The notes: generated by a model not told the origin, from the sequence alone. 55,846 bases of DNA from an uncultured Clostridia bacterium (GCA_904381285.1 CAJFII010000002.1:99782-155627); one strand, 5' to 3'; positions 8,452-18,269 are shown, counted from the first letter of the stretch. A program made the numbers and translations.

Positions 8452-8506
8452 CAGACTAATATTCTTTTATAATTTATTTTTATAAGAGAATATTAGTCTG
8501 TTTTTT
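8452..8506. terminator. Bidirectional intrinsic terminator
   Basis: Long hairpin: CAGACTAATATTCTTTTATAA pairs with TTATAAGAGAATATTAGTCTG, followed by TTTTTT on the plus strand. It serves the XRE gene and the converging rarA gene, whose stop codon is at 8505. Confidence 0.88.
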
Positions 8507-9746
8507 AATCTATTGTATCATCTTTTATATAATATTTAGTTCCAAGCATCTTGTCTGGTAAGTATTGCTGTTCTACAACATGACCAGGGTAATCATGTGG
8601 ATATTTATATCCATTACCATATCCAAATTGTTCCATACCTTCTGCTGGTGCATTTCTTATATGCATTGGTATTTCTCCTGTATCTTTATTTGCTACATCC
8701 TCTAATGCTCTATTAATTCCTAAATATGTTGCATTAGATTTTTTTGAAGTTGCTACATATACTGCTGCTTCACTTAATATAAGTTTTGCTTCTGGCATTC
8801 CTACCATAGTTACAGCTTGCATTGCAGACGTTGCAATTACTAATGCTTGTGGGTTTGCCATTCCTACATCTTCTGCTGCAGCTATTACAATCCTTCTTGC
8901 TAAAAATACTGGGTCTTCTCCTCCATTTAATGCTCGTGCTAAGTAAAATATTGCGGCATCTGGATCACTGCCCCTCATAGACTTTATGAATGCACTAATG
9001 TTATCATAATGGCTGTCTCCATTTTTATCAAATATTGCTTTTCTACTTCTAACACTATCTGCTGCAATTTGATTTGTTATATGAATATAACCATCTTTAT
9101 CCATATTTGTTGTAAGTACTGCTACTTCTAGTCCATTTAATGCAGTTCTTACATCCCCATTTGATACTTCTGCAATTTTTCTTAATGTTTCGTTTTCTAT
9201 TTTTATGTTAAAACTTTTTAATCCATCTTCTCTTTCTAAAGACATTTTTAGAACTTTATAAATATCATCTGTAGTTAATGGTTCTAGTTTAAATACCATA
9301 GACCTTGAAATTAGAGCTTTATTTACTTCAAAATATGGATTTTCAGTAGTTGCACCAATTAAAATTACAGTTCCATCTTCTACAAATGGCAAAAGTGCGT
9401 CTTGCTGTAATTTGTTAAATCTATGAATTTCATCAATAAATAAAATGCATTTTCCACTTGGATTAAGAAATACATTTTTTGCTTCTTCTACTGCTTTTTT
9501 TATATCACTTACTCCAGATGTTACAGCATTAATTCTTGTAAATTTATATTTTGTTGTTTCGCTTATAACTCTAGCAAGTGATGTTTTTCCACATCCTGGT
9601 GGTCCCCATAATATAATACTTGATAATCTATCTGCTTTTATTGTTCTATATAAAATCTTATCTTTTCCTAAAATATGTTCTTGACCAACGTATTCTTCTA
9701 AAGTTTTTGGTCTCATTCTATATGCTAATGGTTGTGATAAATCCAT
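8505..9746 (-). CDS. rarA: Replication-associated recombination protein RarA/MgsA (AAA+ ATPase)
   Basis: DNA-dependent clamp-loader-like ATPase acting at stalled replication forks with RecA and SSB. 413 aa, normal length. GPPGCGKT at 48-55 is Walker A, ILFIDEIHRF near residue 105 is Walker B, and TTENPYFEVNKALISRS is the sensor and Arg-finger region. The C-terminal tetramerisation part (SDPDAAIFYLARALNGGEDP, RRIVIAAAEDVGMA) is intact. It ends inside the shared terminator and follows ruvA by 12 bp, so the two DNA repair genes are likely cotranscribed. Confidence 0.95.
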   Translation of the reverse strand: MDLSQPLAYRMRPKTLEEYVGQEHILGKDKILYRTIKADRLSSIILWGPPGCGKTSLARVISETTKYKFTRINAVTSGVSDIKKAVEEAKNVFLNPSGKCILFIDEIHRFNKLQQDALLPFVEDGTVILIGATTENPYFEVNKALISRSMVFKLEPLTTDDIYKVLKMSLEREDGLKSFNIKIENETLRKIAEVSNGDVRTALNGLEVAVLTTNMDKDGYIHITNQIAADSVRSRKAIFDKNGDSHYDNISAFIKSMRGSDPDAAIFYLARALNGGEDPVFLARRIVIAAAEDVGMANPQALVIATSAMQAVTMVGMPEAKLILSEAAVYVATSKKSNATYLGINRALEDVANKDTGEIPMHIRNAPAEGMEQFGYGNGYKYPHDYPGHVVEQQYLPDKMLGTKYYIKDDTID

Positions 9747-9758
9747 AATTATTCTCCT

Positions 9759-10358
9759 TTACATACCTAATATAGCTAATCCCTTTCTAATTATATCTTC
9801 TAATGATAATTTATCTTTATCTATTTTTTCAAGGGCTTTTTCTATTTCTTTTCTGTTATATCCTAGTACTTGTAATGCTGAAATTGCTTCTGTTAATTTG
9901 TTGTCTTCTTTTATTGCTTCTTTTATTTCTACACTTGGCTCTTGTTTTGCTTCTATTGTTTTTAATTTATCTTTTAATTCTAATACTATTCTTGCAGCAG
10001 ATTTTGCACCTACTCCAGGTATTTTTACTAATTTTGATGTATCATTTGTAATTACAGCTAGTGCAAAACTTGATGGCGTAATATTAGATAACATATTTAT
10101 CGCTGATTTTGCACCAATTCCACTTACTCCTAACAATAATTCAAACATTTTTAGTTCATCATTTGTAGCAAATCCATATATACTTATATCATCCTCTCTT
10201 ACATGATAATGTGTATGTACTTTTACTATATCTCCCACATTTCCTATTTCTTCAATTGTTTTTTCTGACATAAACACTTTATATCCTAGTCCACCAACAT
10301 CTATTACAACATAATTGTCAAATTTCATTTCCAACTTTCCTCTAATATATGCAAGCAT
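9759..10358 (-). CDS. ruvA: Holliday junction branch migration protein RuvA
   Basis: RuvA binds four-way junctions and recruits the RuvB motor. 199 aa. It starts MLAYIRGKLEMKFDNYVVIDVGG, the OB-fold domain; two helix-hairpin-helix motifs follow (LLGVSGIGAKSAINML and LVKIPGVGAKSAARIV) and then the C-terminal RuvB-contacting domain (ISALQVLGYNRKEIEKAL). ruvB, usually next, is absent; rarA takes its place here. The upstream sequence contains GGAGGTATAAAA before the ATG. Confidence 0.95.
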   Translation of the reverse strand: MLAYIRGKLEMKFDNYVVIDVGGLGYKVFMSEKTIEEIGNVGDIVKVHTHYHVREDDISIYGFATNDELKMFELLLGVSGIGAKSAINMLSNITPSSFALAVITNDTSKLVKIPGVGAKSAARIVLELKDKLKTIEAKQEPSVEIKEAIKEDNKLTEAISALQVLGYNRKEIEKALEKIDKDKLSLEDIIRKGLAILGM

Positions 10359-10501
10359 TTTTATACCTCCATCACAAACAGATTTTCTGTATGTATTTTA
10401 TATAACTATTTTTAATTTGTCAATACATTTAGGATTTGTTTTTTCTGATTTACAGTTTTGTTATTTTATGTTATTATTTATATATAGGAGATTTTAAATA
10501 T

Positions 10502-11164
10502 ATGAAAAATTATTATGAAATATTAGAAGTTGATGTTAAAGCTTCAAAAGAAATGATTGATAGAGCTTTTAAACTTTTAGCCAAAAGATATCATCCAGAT
10601 ACAAAGTCTGATGAGAAGAAAGCATGGGCAGAAGAAAAGTTTAAAGAAATTAATGAAGCATATGAAATTCTATCTAATGAGGAAAATAGAAAAAAATATG
10701 ATGTAGAACTTGATTATGAAAAAAATAGTGCTATACAAGCTTTATGTGCTAAAAATGAACATCTACAACAACAAGTACATAGGTTAGAAAAAGAACTAGA
10801 ATCATTTAGAAATGGTACAAAAAATAATAATTATTTTACAAACAATGCTTCATCTCACGCTAATGCTAATAATCAATCTAACAATGATAATATTGTTCAA
10901 AATTACATTCGTTATGCCCAAAACATGTATGAAAATAATGCATATAAAGATTATATTAAGCCAGTAACAGAAGAAGAATTATATTCTTATAAAAAAAGTC
11001 GAATAAAGGATTTTTTTGCATTTTTAATTACGATTGCAATTATTATAGGAATAGGTTTCTTACTTTGGAATATTCCGTTTACTAGAAATTTTCTTATAGG
11101 TTTATATGAAGATAATCCTCCAATAAAAGGATTGGTAGATTTCTTTTTAAATCTTTTTAATTAA
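10502..11164 (+). CDS. Membrane-anchored J-domain protein
   Basis: About 220 aa. Residues 3-70 are a DnaJ domain (YYEILEVDVKASKEMIDRAF) with the Hsp70-stimulating motif HPD at 31-33. A coiled segment and an Asn/Ser-rich linker follow, then one membrane helix near residues 165-190 (FFAFLITIAIIIGIGFLLW) and a short tail. There is no zinc-finger or substrate-binding domain, so this is not housekeeping DnaJ but a type C J protein that would recruit DnaK to the membrane. The start at 10502 follows AGGAG with about 10 nt spacing. Confidence 0.85.
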   Translation: MKNYYEILEVDVKASKEMIDRAFKLLAKRYHPDTKSDEKKAWAEEKFKEINEAYEILSNEENRKKYDVELDYEKNSAIQALCAKNEHLQQQVHRLEKELESFRNGTKNNNYFTNNASSHANANNQSNNDNIVQNYIRYAQNMYENNAYKDYIKPVTEEELYSYKKSRIKDFFAFLITIAIIIGIGFLLWNIPFTRNFLIGLYEDNPPIKGLVDFFLNLFN

Positions 11165-11183
11165 ATTTATTTTATAATAGCAC

Positions 11184-11222
11184 AAAAACGACATTTTATA
11201 TTTTTTAAAAATGTCGTTTTTC
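11184..11222. terminator. Intrinsic terminator between the J-domain gene and metK
   Basis: AAAAACGACATTTT pairs with AAAATGTCGTTTTT and is followed by T residues; the symmetrical A/T flanks allow it to work on both strands. It separates the converging J-domain gene and metK. Confidence 0.85.
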
Positions 11223-11230
11223 TTTATATA

Positions 11231-12379
11231 TTATTTAGATAAATCAATTATTTTCTCCCAAGGTAATTCTTTCTTTCCGAAATGTCCATAGTTTGTAGTT
11301 TTAGTGTATATTGGATTTTTTAAACCTAAATATTGGATTATTCCTCTTGGTGTTAGTTCAAATTTTTTATATATTAAATCAACTATTTTCTCTTCTGGAA
11401 TTGTTCCTGTTCCAAAAGTATCAACATATATTGATACAGGTTTTGCTACACCTATTGCATAACTAAATTGAATTTCACATTTTTTTGCTAATTTATTTGC
11501 CACAATATTTTTAGCTATGAATCTTGCCATATATGCAGCAGACCTATCTACTTTGCTTGGATCTTTTCCTGAAAATGCCCCACCACCATGGCGACTATAT
11601 CCACCATAAGTATCTACTATAATTTTTCTTCCAGTTAAACCACTATCTCCCAATGGTCCACCTATTACAAATCTACCTGTTGGATTTATATAATATTTAG
11701 TATTTTCATCTAATAATTCTTTTGGAACAACTTCTTTTATTACTTTTTCCATTATATCTTGACGTAATATGGTTAAATCAATATCTGAATTATGTTGTGT
11801 AGATATTACTATTGTATCTATTCGTTTTGGTTTATCATCTTCATATTCTACTGTAACTTGTGTCTTTCCATCTGGCCTTAAATAATTTATAATTTCTTTT
11901 TTTCTAACTTCTGTTAATCTTTTTGCTAACTTATGAGCAAGATAAATTGGTAAAGGCATGTACTCATCTGTTTCATCACATGCAAAGCCGAACATAATAC
12001 CCTGATCTCCTGCGCCTTCGGAATAAACATTTTCTCCTTCTTTATCTTCTAAAGATTTATCCACACCTAAGGCAATATCTGGTGATTGTTTTGAAACGTT
12101 TATATGAATTTTACATGTTCTATAATCTATATCTAACTCTTCATTATCATATCCTATTTCTTTAATTGCATTTCTTGCTATTTGTTCAATATCAATTTTT
12201 GCATTTGATGTAATTTCACCTGTAATTACTATTTCACCTTTTCCAGCTACTGTTTCACAGGCCACTCTCGAATTTTTATCTTGTTTAAGGCAAGCATCCA
12301 ACACACTATCAGATATATAATCACATAATTTATCTGGATGTCCTTCTGTAACACTTTCACTAGTAAATAATTTTTTCAT
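11231..12379 (-). CDS. metK: S-adenosylmethionine synthetase
   Basis: Makes SAM from ATP and methionine. 382 aa, usual length. Visible motifs: [14 protein letters not shown] (ATP/Mg site), [15 protein letters not shown] (the MetK hexapeptide region) and [19 protein letters not shown] (phosphate loop). A SAM-I riboswitch lies directly upstream (12440-12598), so the gene is under feedback control by its own product. The riboswitch begins only about 8 bp after the rplQ stop, so readthrough from the ribosomal protein operon may also feed metK transcription. Confidence 0.97.
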   Translation of the reverse strand: MKKLFTSESVTEGHPDKLCDYISDSVLDACLKQDKNSRVACETVAGKGEIVITGEITSNAKIDIEQIARNAIKEIGYDNEELDIDYRTCKIHINVSKQSPDIALGVDKSLEDKEGENVYSEGAGDQGIMFGFACDETDEYMPLPIYLAHKLAKRLTEVRKKEIINYLRPDGKTQVTVEYEDDKPKRIDTIVISTQHNSDIDLTILRQDIMEKVIKEVVPKELLDENTKYYINPTGRFVIGGPLGDSGLTGRKIIVDTYGGYSRHGGGAFSGKDPSKVDRSAAYMARFIAKNIVANKLAKKCEIQFSYAIGVAKPVSIYVDTFGTGTIPEEKIVDLIYKKFELTPRGIIQYLGLKNPIYTKTTNYGHFGKKELPWEKIIDLSK

Positions 12380-12439
12380 TTTCTTCTCCTACTATTTTAT
12401 ATTTTTACTACGTTTTAATTAGAAATACTCTTTCCAAAT

Positions 12440-12598
12440 AATAGAAAAAACCTCTGCTCTAAGTGCAAAGGTTTAATAATTTCTTTTTTAAAATCATCAT
12501 CCAAAGCACGTATATTGCTTTGTCGGTATTAGCACCTTATTTTTTAATAGGTTGCTGTGGAGTCTTAAAGCCGAATCTCTCGTCCACTCTTGATAATA
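12440..12598 (-). ncRNA. SAM-I (S-box) riboswitch with terminator, upstream of metK
   Basis: On the minus strand the leader opens with ATCAAGAGTGG, has the S-box core CAGCAACCT ... AGGTGCTAATACC, and ends with a hairpin AAACCTTTGCAC ... AGCAGAGGTTT followed by TTTTT (12444-12473). These are the standard landmarks of the SAM-I class, which terminates transcription when SAM is bound. It fits its position before metK. The P2/P3 region reads ACGAGAGATTCGGCTTTAAG. Confidence 0.92.
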
Positions 12599-12605
12599 TT
12601 TATTT

Positions 12606-13130
12606 TTATATTAATTCTAGGATAACTATAGGAGCTGCATCTCCTCTTCTTTGTCCTATTTTTATAATTCTTGTATATCCACCAACTCTATCTGCATATT
12701 TTGGTGCTATTTCATTAAATAATTTTCCTGGTAAATCAATATTTTTACCATTTTCATCTTTTACTTTGTTAATCATTCTCATGATTTTCTTTCTTGCATT
12801 TAATCTTGTTGGCATATCTTTTTGTCTAGATACTGTTTTTTCTTCTTTTACAACTTTTAAATATTCTTTACCATTTTTACTTGTTGCTTTAACAGTTTCT
12901 TTATTACCTTTATCATCTAATTTAGCTGTTATAACTTTTACATCTACCATTTCAAAATTGTCTTTTTCTTTAACAGCTAATGCAATTATACTATCAGCGA
13001 TTGCTTTTACTTCTTTTGCTCTTGTTTCAGTTGTTTGGATTTTTCCATGAAGAATTAAATCTGTAGTTAAGCATTTAAGCATAGCTAATCTTTGATCTGT
13101 TGGTCTACCTAATTTTCTATTTCTTGCCAC
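12606..13130 (-). CDS. rplQ: 50S ribosomal protein L17 with internal extension
   Basis: Binds 23S rRNA near the exit-tunnel side. The N-terminus ([21 protein letters not shown]) and C-terminus ([26 protein letters not shown]) are standard. At 174 aa the protein is longer than the usual ~115-130 aa: a charged segment of roughly 50 residues lies between 'SIIALAVKE' and the C-terminal part, carrying [20 protein letters not shown]. The reading frame is continuous, so this is an in-frame insertion. It is the last ribosomal gene of the cluster and is followed by the metK riboswitch. Confidence 0.93.
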   Translation of the reverse strand: MARNRKLGRPTDQRLAMLKCLTTDLILHGKIQTTETRAKEVKAIADSIIALAVKEKDNFEMVDVKVITAKLDDKGNKETVKATSKNGKEYLKVVKEEKTVSRQKDMPTRLNARKKIMRMINKVKDENGKNIDLPGKLFNEIAPKYADRVGGYTRIIKIGQRRGDAAPIVILELI

Positions 13131-13191
13131 TTATTTTCACCTCTTCTTAAATTTAATTTATTCATTTTAGCCAAAAATCGGCATATATTTA

Positions 13192-14139
13192 TTATTCTTC
13201 TTCTTTGGCAAAATCTAATCCTAATGAATGTAGTTTGTGTGTAACTTCATCTAAAGATTTTTTACCTAGATTTCTAACTTTCATCATATCTTCTTCTGTC
13301 TTATTTGCTAAGTCTTCAACAGTAGAAATTCCTGCTCTTTTTAAACAATTAAATGAACGAACAGATAATTCTAAGTCTTCTATTGACATTTCTAGAACTT
13401 TTTCTTTTTTAGATTCTTCTTTTTCAACCATTACTTGTGTGTTTTTAGTTGCTTCTGATAAATCTATAAATAGTTCTAAATGTCCTGTCATAACCTTTGC
13501 AGCTAAGCTTAATGCTTCATCAGCTTTTAGGCTTCCATCTGTCCAAACTTCTATAATTAGTTTATCAAAATCTACCATTTGTCCTACTCTAGTATTTTCT
13601 ACTGAATAGTTAACTTTTTTTACTGGTGTAAAGATTGAATCAATTGGTAATACTGATATGTCTTGATTTGGTTTTTTGTTTTTAGAAGCACTATTATATC
13701 CTCTACCTCTTTCAACTGTCATTTCCATTTTTAGGTGTCCGCCTTCAGCAACAGTTGCTATATGTAAATCTGGATTAAGTATTTCTACTGTTCCATCAGT
13801 TATAATATCACCTGCTGTTACTTCACCTTCACCATTAAAATCAATTCTAATCATTCTTTCTTCATTATCAAATGTTTTTAATCTTACATTTTTTAAGTTA
13901 ACTATTATTTCTGGAACATCTTCTACTACATTTGGTATAGTAGAAAATTCATGTACAACTCCATCAATTTTAGTACTAGTAATAGCGCTACCTGGAAGAG
14001 ACGAAAGTAGGATTCTTCTTAAAGAATTTCCTATTGTTACACCATATCCTCTTTCTAATGGTTCACAAACAAATTTCGCATAATTATTATCGTCATTTAT
14101 TTCTAAACATTCAATATTTGGCTTTTCAAATTCTATCAT
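13192..14139 (-). CDS. rpoA: RNA polymerase subunit alpha
   Basis: Scaffold for RNA polymerase assembly and target of UP elements and activators. About 315 aa. The N-terminal domain shows [20 protein letters not shown] (dimer interface); a charged linker ([13 protein letters not shown]) leads to the C-terminal domain with two helix-hairpin-helix turns ([35 protein letters not shown]). The start at 14139 follows TTGGAGGTAAAA; an ATG four codons earlier would overlap the binding site. Standard alpha-operon place after rpsD and before rplQ. Confidence 0.97.
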   Translation of the reverse strand: MIEFEKPNIECLEINDDNNYAKFVCEPLERGYGVTIGNSLRRILLSSLPGSAITSTKIDGVVHEFSTIPNVVEDVPEIIVNLKNVRLKTFDNEERMIRIDFNGEGEVTAGDIITDGTVEILNPDLHIATVAEGGHLKMEMTVERGRGYNSASKNKKPNQDISVLPIDSIFTPVKKVNYSVENTRVGQMVDFDKLIIEVWTDGSLKADEALSLAAKVMTGHLELFIDLSEATKNTQVMVEKEESKKEKVLEMSIEDLELSVRSFNCLKRAGISTVEDLANKTEEDMMKVRNLGKKSLDEVTHKLHSLGLDFAKEEE

Positions 14140-14161
14140 TTTTACCTCCAACTTTTAATCT

Positions 14162-14788
14162 CTATTTAGAGTATAACTCTACTATTAAGTGTTCTTCTAC
14201 TGGTAGATCTACATCTTCTCTTGATGCAAGTCTTATTACTTTTCCACCTAATACTTTGGCATCTTTTTCAAGCCATGCTGGTACTGGTCTTGCAGAATTT
14301 GCTTCAACATTTAATTTAATAATTTCTTTATCTTTTTTGCTTTCTCTTACAGCTATAACGTCACCTGGTTTAACTAAATATGATGCAATATCAACCTTTT
14401 TTCCATTTACTTCAAATAGACCATGGTTAACAATTTGTCTTGCTTGTGCACGTGATGCACCATATCCTAATCTATAAACAACATTATCTAATCTGCTTTC
14501 TAATATTTGTAATAGGTTATCACCAGTAACTCCTTTTTTGTTTGAAGCCATTTCAAAATATTTTCTAAATTGTTTTTCTCCAACTCCATAAAAAGCTTTT
14601 GTTTTTTGTTTTTCTCTTAATTGAGTACCATATTCAGAAAGCTTAGCTCTCTTTTGTCCATGTTGTCCTGGTCCATAATTTCTTCTAGAAACAGAACATT
14701 TATCAGAATAACATCTATCGCCTTTTAGAAATAGCTTTTGACCTTCTCTACGGCAAATACGACATTGTTCATCTTTATATCTAGCCAT
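14162..14788 (-). CDS. rpsD: 30S ribosomal protein S4
   Basis: Primary 16S rRNA binding protein that nucleates 30S assembly and often regulates its own operon. 208 aa. The N-terminus [20 protein letters not shown] has the zinc-type Cys pattern (C-x2-C ... C). The S4 RNA-binding domain contains [22 protein letters not shown]. It lies between rpsK and rpoA as in most Bacillota alpha operons. Confidence 0.97.
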   Translation of the reverse strand: MARYKDEQCRICRREGQKLFLKGDRCYSDKCSVSRRNYGPGQHGQKRAKLSEYGTQLREKQKTKAFYGVGEKQFRKYFEMASNKKGVTGDNLLQILESRLDNVVYRLGYGASRAQARQIVNHGLFEVNGKKVDIASYLVKPGDVIAVRESKKDKEIIKLNVEANSARPVPAWLEKDAKVLGGKVIRLASREDVDLPVEEHLIVELYSK

Positions 14789-14834
14789 TTTATTTCTCCT
14801 TTCATTTTTTCTCTTTTTTAGTTATATATAAATT

Positions 14835-15233
14835 TTATACTCTTCTTCTTTTTGGTGGTCTACATCCATTATGTGGTATTGGTGTTACATCTTTAATTGC
14901 ACTAATTTCTAACCCTGCTGTTTGTAAAGATCTAATTGCTGCTTCACGACCAGAACCTGGTCCTTTTACAAATACTTCAACAGTTTTTAGTCCATGTTCC
15001 ATTCCTGCTTTTGCAGCTGTTACAGCAGCTTCTCCGGCAGCAAATGGTGTAGATTTTCTTGAGCCTTTAAATCCTAATTCTCCTGCACTTGCCCAAGAAA
15101 TAACATTTCCTTGTGTATCAGTAATTGTAACTATTGTATTATTAAAACTTGAATGAATGTGTGCAGCACCTTTTTCAATATTTTTTCTATTTCTTCTAGG
15201 TGTTTTCTTTGCTACAGTTTTTTTATTAGCCAT
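14835..15233 (-). CDS. rpsK: 30S ribosomal protein S11
   Basis: Platform protein of the 30S subunit near the mRNA exit, contacting the Shine-Dalgarno helix. 132 aa, standard length. Recognised from [34 protein letters not shown] and the C-terminal [15 protein letters not shown]. It follows rpsM by 16 bp. No anomaly seen. Confidence 0.97.
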   Translation of the reverse strand: MANKKTVAKKTPRRNRKNIEKGAAHIHSSFNNTIVTITDTQGNVISWASAGELGFKGSRKSTPFAAGEAAVTAAKAGMEHGLKTVEVFVKGPGSGREAAIRSLQTAGLEISAIKDVTPIPHNGCRPPKRRRV

Positions 15234-15249
15234 TTGGTTTTATACCTCC

Positions 15250-15618
15250 TTATTTTTTACTTTTACTAACTAATTTTCTTGGACCTTTTCTTGTACGAGC
15301 ATTTGTTTTTGTTCTTTGTCCTCTTACAGGTAGTCCTCTTCTATGTCTTATTCCTCTATAACATCCGATTTCAGTAAGTCTTTTAATATTTAAAGCTACT
15401 TCTCTTCTTAAGTCTCCTTCTACTTTATGTTTTTCGTCAATAACTTTTCTTATATTATTTACTTGTTCATCTGTTAAGTCTTTTACCCTAGTATCTGGAT
15501 TAACTCCAGCTTCTTCAAGAATTTTTCTAGAACTTGATACACCTATTCCATAAATATATGTTAGTCCTATTTCTACTCTTTTTTCTCTAGGTAAATCGAT
15601 TCCTGCTATACGAGCCAT
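15250..15618 (-). CDS. rpsM: 30S ribosomal protein S13
   Basis: Head protein of the 30S subunit that bridges to the 50S and contacts P-site tRNA. About 122 aa, starting [20 protein letters not shown] and ending with the basic tail [16 protein letters not shown]. The start at 15618 is preceded by TTGGAGGTGC at normal spacing; an ATG six codons upstream lies before that site. A gap of about 195 bp separates it from rpmJ, larger than elsewhere in the cluster, with a hairpin at 15751-15793. Confidence 0.96.
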   Translation of the reverse strand: MARIAGIDLPREKRVEIGLTYIYGIGVSSSRKILEEAGVNPDTRVKDLTDEQVNNIRKVIDEKHKVEGDLRREVALNIKRLTEIGCYRGIRHRRGLPVRGQRTKTNARTRKGPRKLVSKSKK

Positions 15619-15749
15619 AAATTTTAGCACCTCCAAATTTATTTGTTCTTTATTTTATTTGTTTGTTTTATATCTAATCTGAAATGTATATAATATTAAT
15701 AGATAACATTATATAGTTTATTAGATAGTCCAACATAAATGTATATAAA

Positions 15750-15794
15750 CACAAAACTACTTTTTAAATCAGCCGCTTCATAGTTTTGTGTTGA
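15750..15794 (-). terminator. Hairpin between rpmJ and rpsM
   Basis: ACACAAAACTA and TAGTTTTGTGT form an 11-bp stem around a 21-nt loop. On the minus strand it follows the rpmJ stop by about 20 nt, but only a mixed T-rich stretch follows. It may be a terminator, an attenuator or an mRNA processing site between rpmJ and the rpsM-rplQ group. Confidence 0.45.
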
Positions 15795-15813
15795 TATCTA
15801 AAGATTTGTTAAA

Positions 15814-15927
15814 TTAACCTTGTCTTTGTTTGTGTTTAGGATTTTCGCAAATAACTCTTATTTTTCCTTTTCTTTTTATAACTTTGCATTTTTCGCAAAT
15901 TGGTTTTACTGATGGTCTTACTTTCAT
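15814..15927 (-). CDS. rpmJ: 50S ribosomal protein L36
   Basis: 37 aa, starting [20 protein letters not shown] and ending [10 protein letters not shown]. It has the zinc-ribbon pattern C-x2-C ... C ... H of the Zn-binding L36 form. The binding site GGGAGGTGT lies before the ATG. It sits in its normal place between infA and rpsM. Confidence 0.96.
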   Translation of the reverse strand: MKVRPSVKPICEKCKVIKRKGKIRVICENPKHKQRQG

Positions 15928-15997
15928 CTAATACACCTCCCTGTGATTTTTAAGTGATCGGGTTAATATATATTAAAATAAATTTATTTTTATAAAT

Positions 15998-16216
15998 TTA
16001 TTTTGCTCTCCATGTTATTCTTCCTCTTGACAAATCATATGGAGATAATTCTACTTTTACTTTATCTCCAGGTAATATTTTTATATAATTCATTCTAAGT
16101 TTTCCAGAAATGTGTGCTAATATTTGATGTCCATTTTCAAGTTCAACTTTAAAATTTGTATTTGGTAATGTTTCAACAACAGTTCCTTCAACTTCGATTA
16201 TATCCTCTTTTGCCAA
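15998..16216 (-). CDS. infA: Translation initiation factor IF-1
   Basis: Binds the 30S A site during initiation. 72 aa with an OB fold: [20 protein letters not shown], then [20 protein letters not shown] and [15 protein letters not shown]. The start is the TTG at 16216, set by AAGGAG about 10 nt upstream and by homology to the usual MAKED start; extending to the ATG further upstream would add 15 unrelated residues. Confidence 0.95.
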   Translation of the reverse strand: MAKEDIIEVEGTVVETLPNTNFKVELENGHQILAHISGKLRMNYIKILPGDKVKVELSPYDLSRGRITWRAK

Positions 16217-16286
16217 TGTTTTCTCACTCCTTAAATTGATTTTTAAACAACTTTTACACAATTAGCTTAAACATTATACCTCATAA

Positions 16287-17057
16287 TTAAATAATTGTCA
16301 ATATTTCTGGCTCTTTTTCTGTAATTAAAATTGTATTTTCATAATGTGCTGATAAGCTTCCATCTTCTGTTATGATTGTCCATCCATCATCTAAAACTAA
16401 AATATCAGGTTTACCTTGAATAACCATCGGTTCAATTGCTAGAGTCATGCCCGGTTCAAGTTTTATTCCTTTTCCAGCTTTTCCATAGTTTGGTATGCCT
16501 GGATCTTCATGCATACTTCTGCCTATTCCATGGCCTTGAAACTCTCTTACAACACTATAACCATTTTTTTCTACAAATTCACCTATAGCATGACAAACAT
16601 CGCCAATTCTATTCCCTGGCTTTGCATATTTAATTCCTTCAAAAAATGCTTGTTTTGTAATTTCTATTAAATGTTTAGCATCATTACTAACTTTTCCAAC
16701 TGTATATGTTCTTGCCGCATCTCCGTTAAATCCATTTTTATATGATACTAAATCTACACTAATTATATCTCCTTCTTTTAATTTTACCCTAGAAGACGGA
16801 ATTCCGTGTATTACTTCATCATTAACAGATGCACAAATTGAAGCAGGAAAAGGCGGAATTCCCTTTTCTCCACTTGGATAGCCTTTTTGGGCAGGAATTC
16901 CTCCATTTTCTCTTATTGTTTTTTCTGCAATTTTATCTAATTCCAGTGTTGTTATTCCTGGTCTGATTGCCTCTTCAATTGCTTTATGTGTTAATGCTGT
17001 GACACGGCAGACTTCTTTCATTAATTCAATTTCTCTTTTAGATTTAATGTCTACCAT
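16287..17057 (-). CDS. map: Methionine aminopeptidase type I
   Basis: Removes the N-terminal Met from new proteins with two metal ions. 256 aa. Metal ligands are visible: Asp in GDIISVDLVSYKNGFNGDAA, His in FQGHGIGRSMHEDPGIPN, Glu in LAIEPMV and Glu in ITEDGSLSAHYENT. The gene starts 2 bp after the adk stop, with AAAGGAG inside the end of adk. This adk-map-infA order is standard in Bacillota. Confidence 0.97.
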   Translation of the reverse strand: MVDIKSKREIELMKEVCRVTALTHKAIEEAIRPGITTLELDKIAEKTIRENGGIPAQKGYPSGEKGIPPFPASICASVNDEVIHGIPSSRVKLKEGDIISVDLVSYKNGFNGDAARTYTVGKVSNDAKHLIEITKQAFFEGIKYAKPGNRIGDVCHAIGEFVEKNGYSVVREFQGHGIGRSMHEDPGIPNYGKAGKGIKLEPGMTLAIEPMVIQGKPDILVLDDGWTIITEDGSLSAHYENTILITEKEPEILTII

Positions 17058-17059
17058 TT

Positions 17060-17731
17060 TTAGTTTTCTCCTTTAATATCCTTTAAAAAGTCTTGTGCAA
17101 CATCATTTCCTAAACGATTAACTTTTGTACTTACAACTTCTTGTCTTAGTATTCCTCTTTTTTCATAATAATCAACTAATGGAGCTGTTTGTGTATCATA
17201 TATTTCTAATCTTTTATTAATTGATTCTCTTGATGAATCATCTTTTCTTTGTACTAATGGTGCTCCACATTTATCACATATTCCTTCTACTTTTGGTGGA
17301 TGCATTACTAAATTATATGTTGCTTTACATTCTTGGTTTGAACATACTCTTCTAGTTAGTATTCTTTCTATTGTTTCTTCTCTTGGTGTAGTTAAATTAA
17401 TTACTACATCTATTTTTTTATTTTTTTCTTTTAATATTTCATCTAGTTTTTCAGCTTGCTCTATTGTTCTTGGGAATCCATCTAAAATGAATCCATCTTT
17501 TGCATCTTCTTCATTTAATCTATTTGCAACCATAGGTACTGTTATTTCATCTGGAACTAATTCTCCTACTGAAATATATTTATTTGCATTTTTTCCAAGT
17601 TCAGTTTCTTCTTGAATATTTTTTCTAAAAATATCTCCTGTTGAAATTTGTGGCCAACCTGTATTTTCACTTATAATTCCAGCAACTGTTCCTTTTCCAG
17701 TTCCTTGTGCACCCATCATAATAATATTCAT
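17060..17731 (-). CDS. adk: Adenylate kinase, zinc-lid type
   Basis: Interconverts ATP + AMP and 2 ADP. About 223 aa. P-loop GAQGTGKGT (with Gln where Pro is more usual), AMP site STGDIFRKNI, and DGFPRTIEQAE. The lid has four cysteines (CSNQECKATYNL ... CDKCGAPL), the zinc-binding form of Gram-positives. The start at 17731 gives AGGAG about 10 nt upstream; the ATG three codons earlier is too close to the site. It normally follows secY directly, but here a thioesterase gene and a secY terminator come between. Confidence 0.95.
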   Translation of the reverse strand: MNIIMMGAQGTGKGTVAGIISENTGWPQISTGDIFRKNIQEETELGKNANKYISVGELVPDEITVPMVANRLNEEDAKDGFILDGFPRTIEQAEKLDEILKEKNKKIDVVINLTTPREETIERILTRRVCSNQECKATYNLVMHPPKVEGICDKCGAPLVQRKDDSSRESINKRLEIYDTQTAPLVDYYEKRGILRQEVVSTKVNRLGNDVAQDFLKDIKGEN

Positions 17732-17753
17732 AAAATTCATTCTCCTTACTAAT

Positions 17754-17788
17754 TTATTTAGGGTATCTAAATAAGATACCCTAAATAA
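17754..17788. repeat. Perfect 15-bp inverted repeat upstream of adk
   Basis: TTATTTAGGGTATCT and AGATACCCTAAATAA separated by 5 nt. It lies between the thioesterase stop and the adk start. No T run follows on the minus strand, so it is a weak terminator candidate; it may be a 5'-UTR hairpin or a protein-binding palindrome for adk. Confidence 0.6.
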
Positions 17789-17846
17789 TATATAACTTTT
17801 TTAATAAATATTCAAGCTGTTTTAGCAATTTTTTGTATTTTTGCTA

Positions 17847-18269
17847 TTATTTTTCTTTAACTTTTATTTCATTTAACTTTTCTGCGAATTCTGGATAATG
17901 TTTTTTTAACGCTATTGGTTTTAATTCATTGTTTGTAAAGCAATGTTTCGTCTCTGCTTGTATAACTACATTACCATTTTTCTTGTCTGTTACATGATAG
18001 CCAACTGTAAATTTTACTCCTGTAAACTCCTTTACAAATACCTCTATTTGTATTGTATCTTCAAATGTTACAGAGTTTTTATAACTGCAATTTACATTTA
18101 AAACAGGTATCATTATTCCATTTTCCTCTAATTTATTATATGGAAAACCAATTTGTTCTAGAAAATAGCATCTCGCTTCTTCTAGATATCTAATATAATT
18201 AGAGTGATGTACTATTCCCATTCTATCTGTTTCATAATAATTTATTTTTCTTTCAAATATGTCTGACAT
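17847..18269 (-). CDS. YbgC/FadM-like acyl-CoA thioesterase (hotdog fold)
   Basis: 140 aa. It contains YYETDRMGIVHHSNYIRYLEEARCYFL, matching the 4-hydroxybenzoyl-CoA thioesterase group, where the Asp in 'ETDxMG' and the nearby His serve catalysis. The substrate is unknown; relatives hydrolyse short or medium acyl-CoA. It lies between the secY terminator and adk, an unusual insertion in the otherwise conserved secY-adk junction, so it is probably expressed from its own promoter. Confidence 0.88.
   Translation of the reverse strand: MSDIFERKINYYETDRMGIVHHSNYIRYLEEARCYFLEQIGFPYNKLEENGIMIPVLNVNCSYKNSVTFEDTIQIEVFVKEFTGVKFTVGYHVTDKKNGNVVIQAETKHCFTNNELKPIALKKHYPEFAEKLNEIKVKEK

Noticed and set aside
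12463..13050. Long plus-strand open frame over rplQ and the metK leader
   Set aside because: It is the complement of rplQ and the riboswitch; hydrophobic translation is a by-product of AT-rich antisense sequence, with no ribosome binding site.
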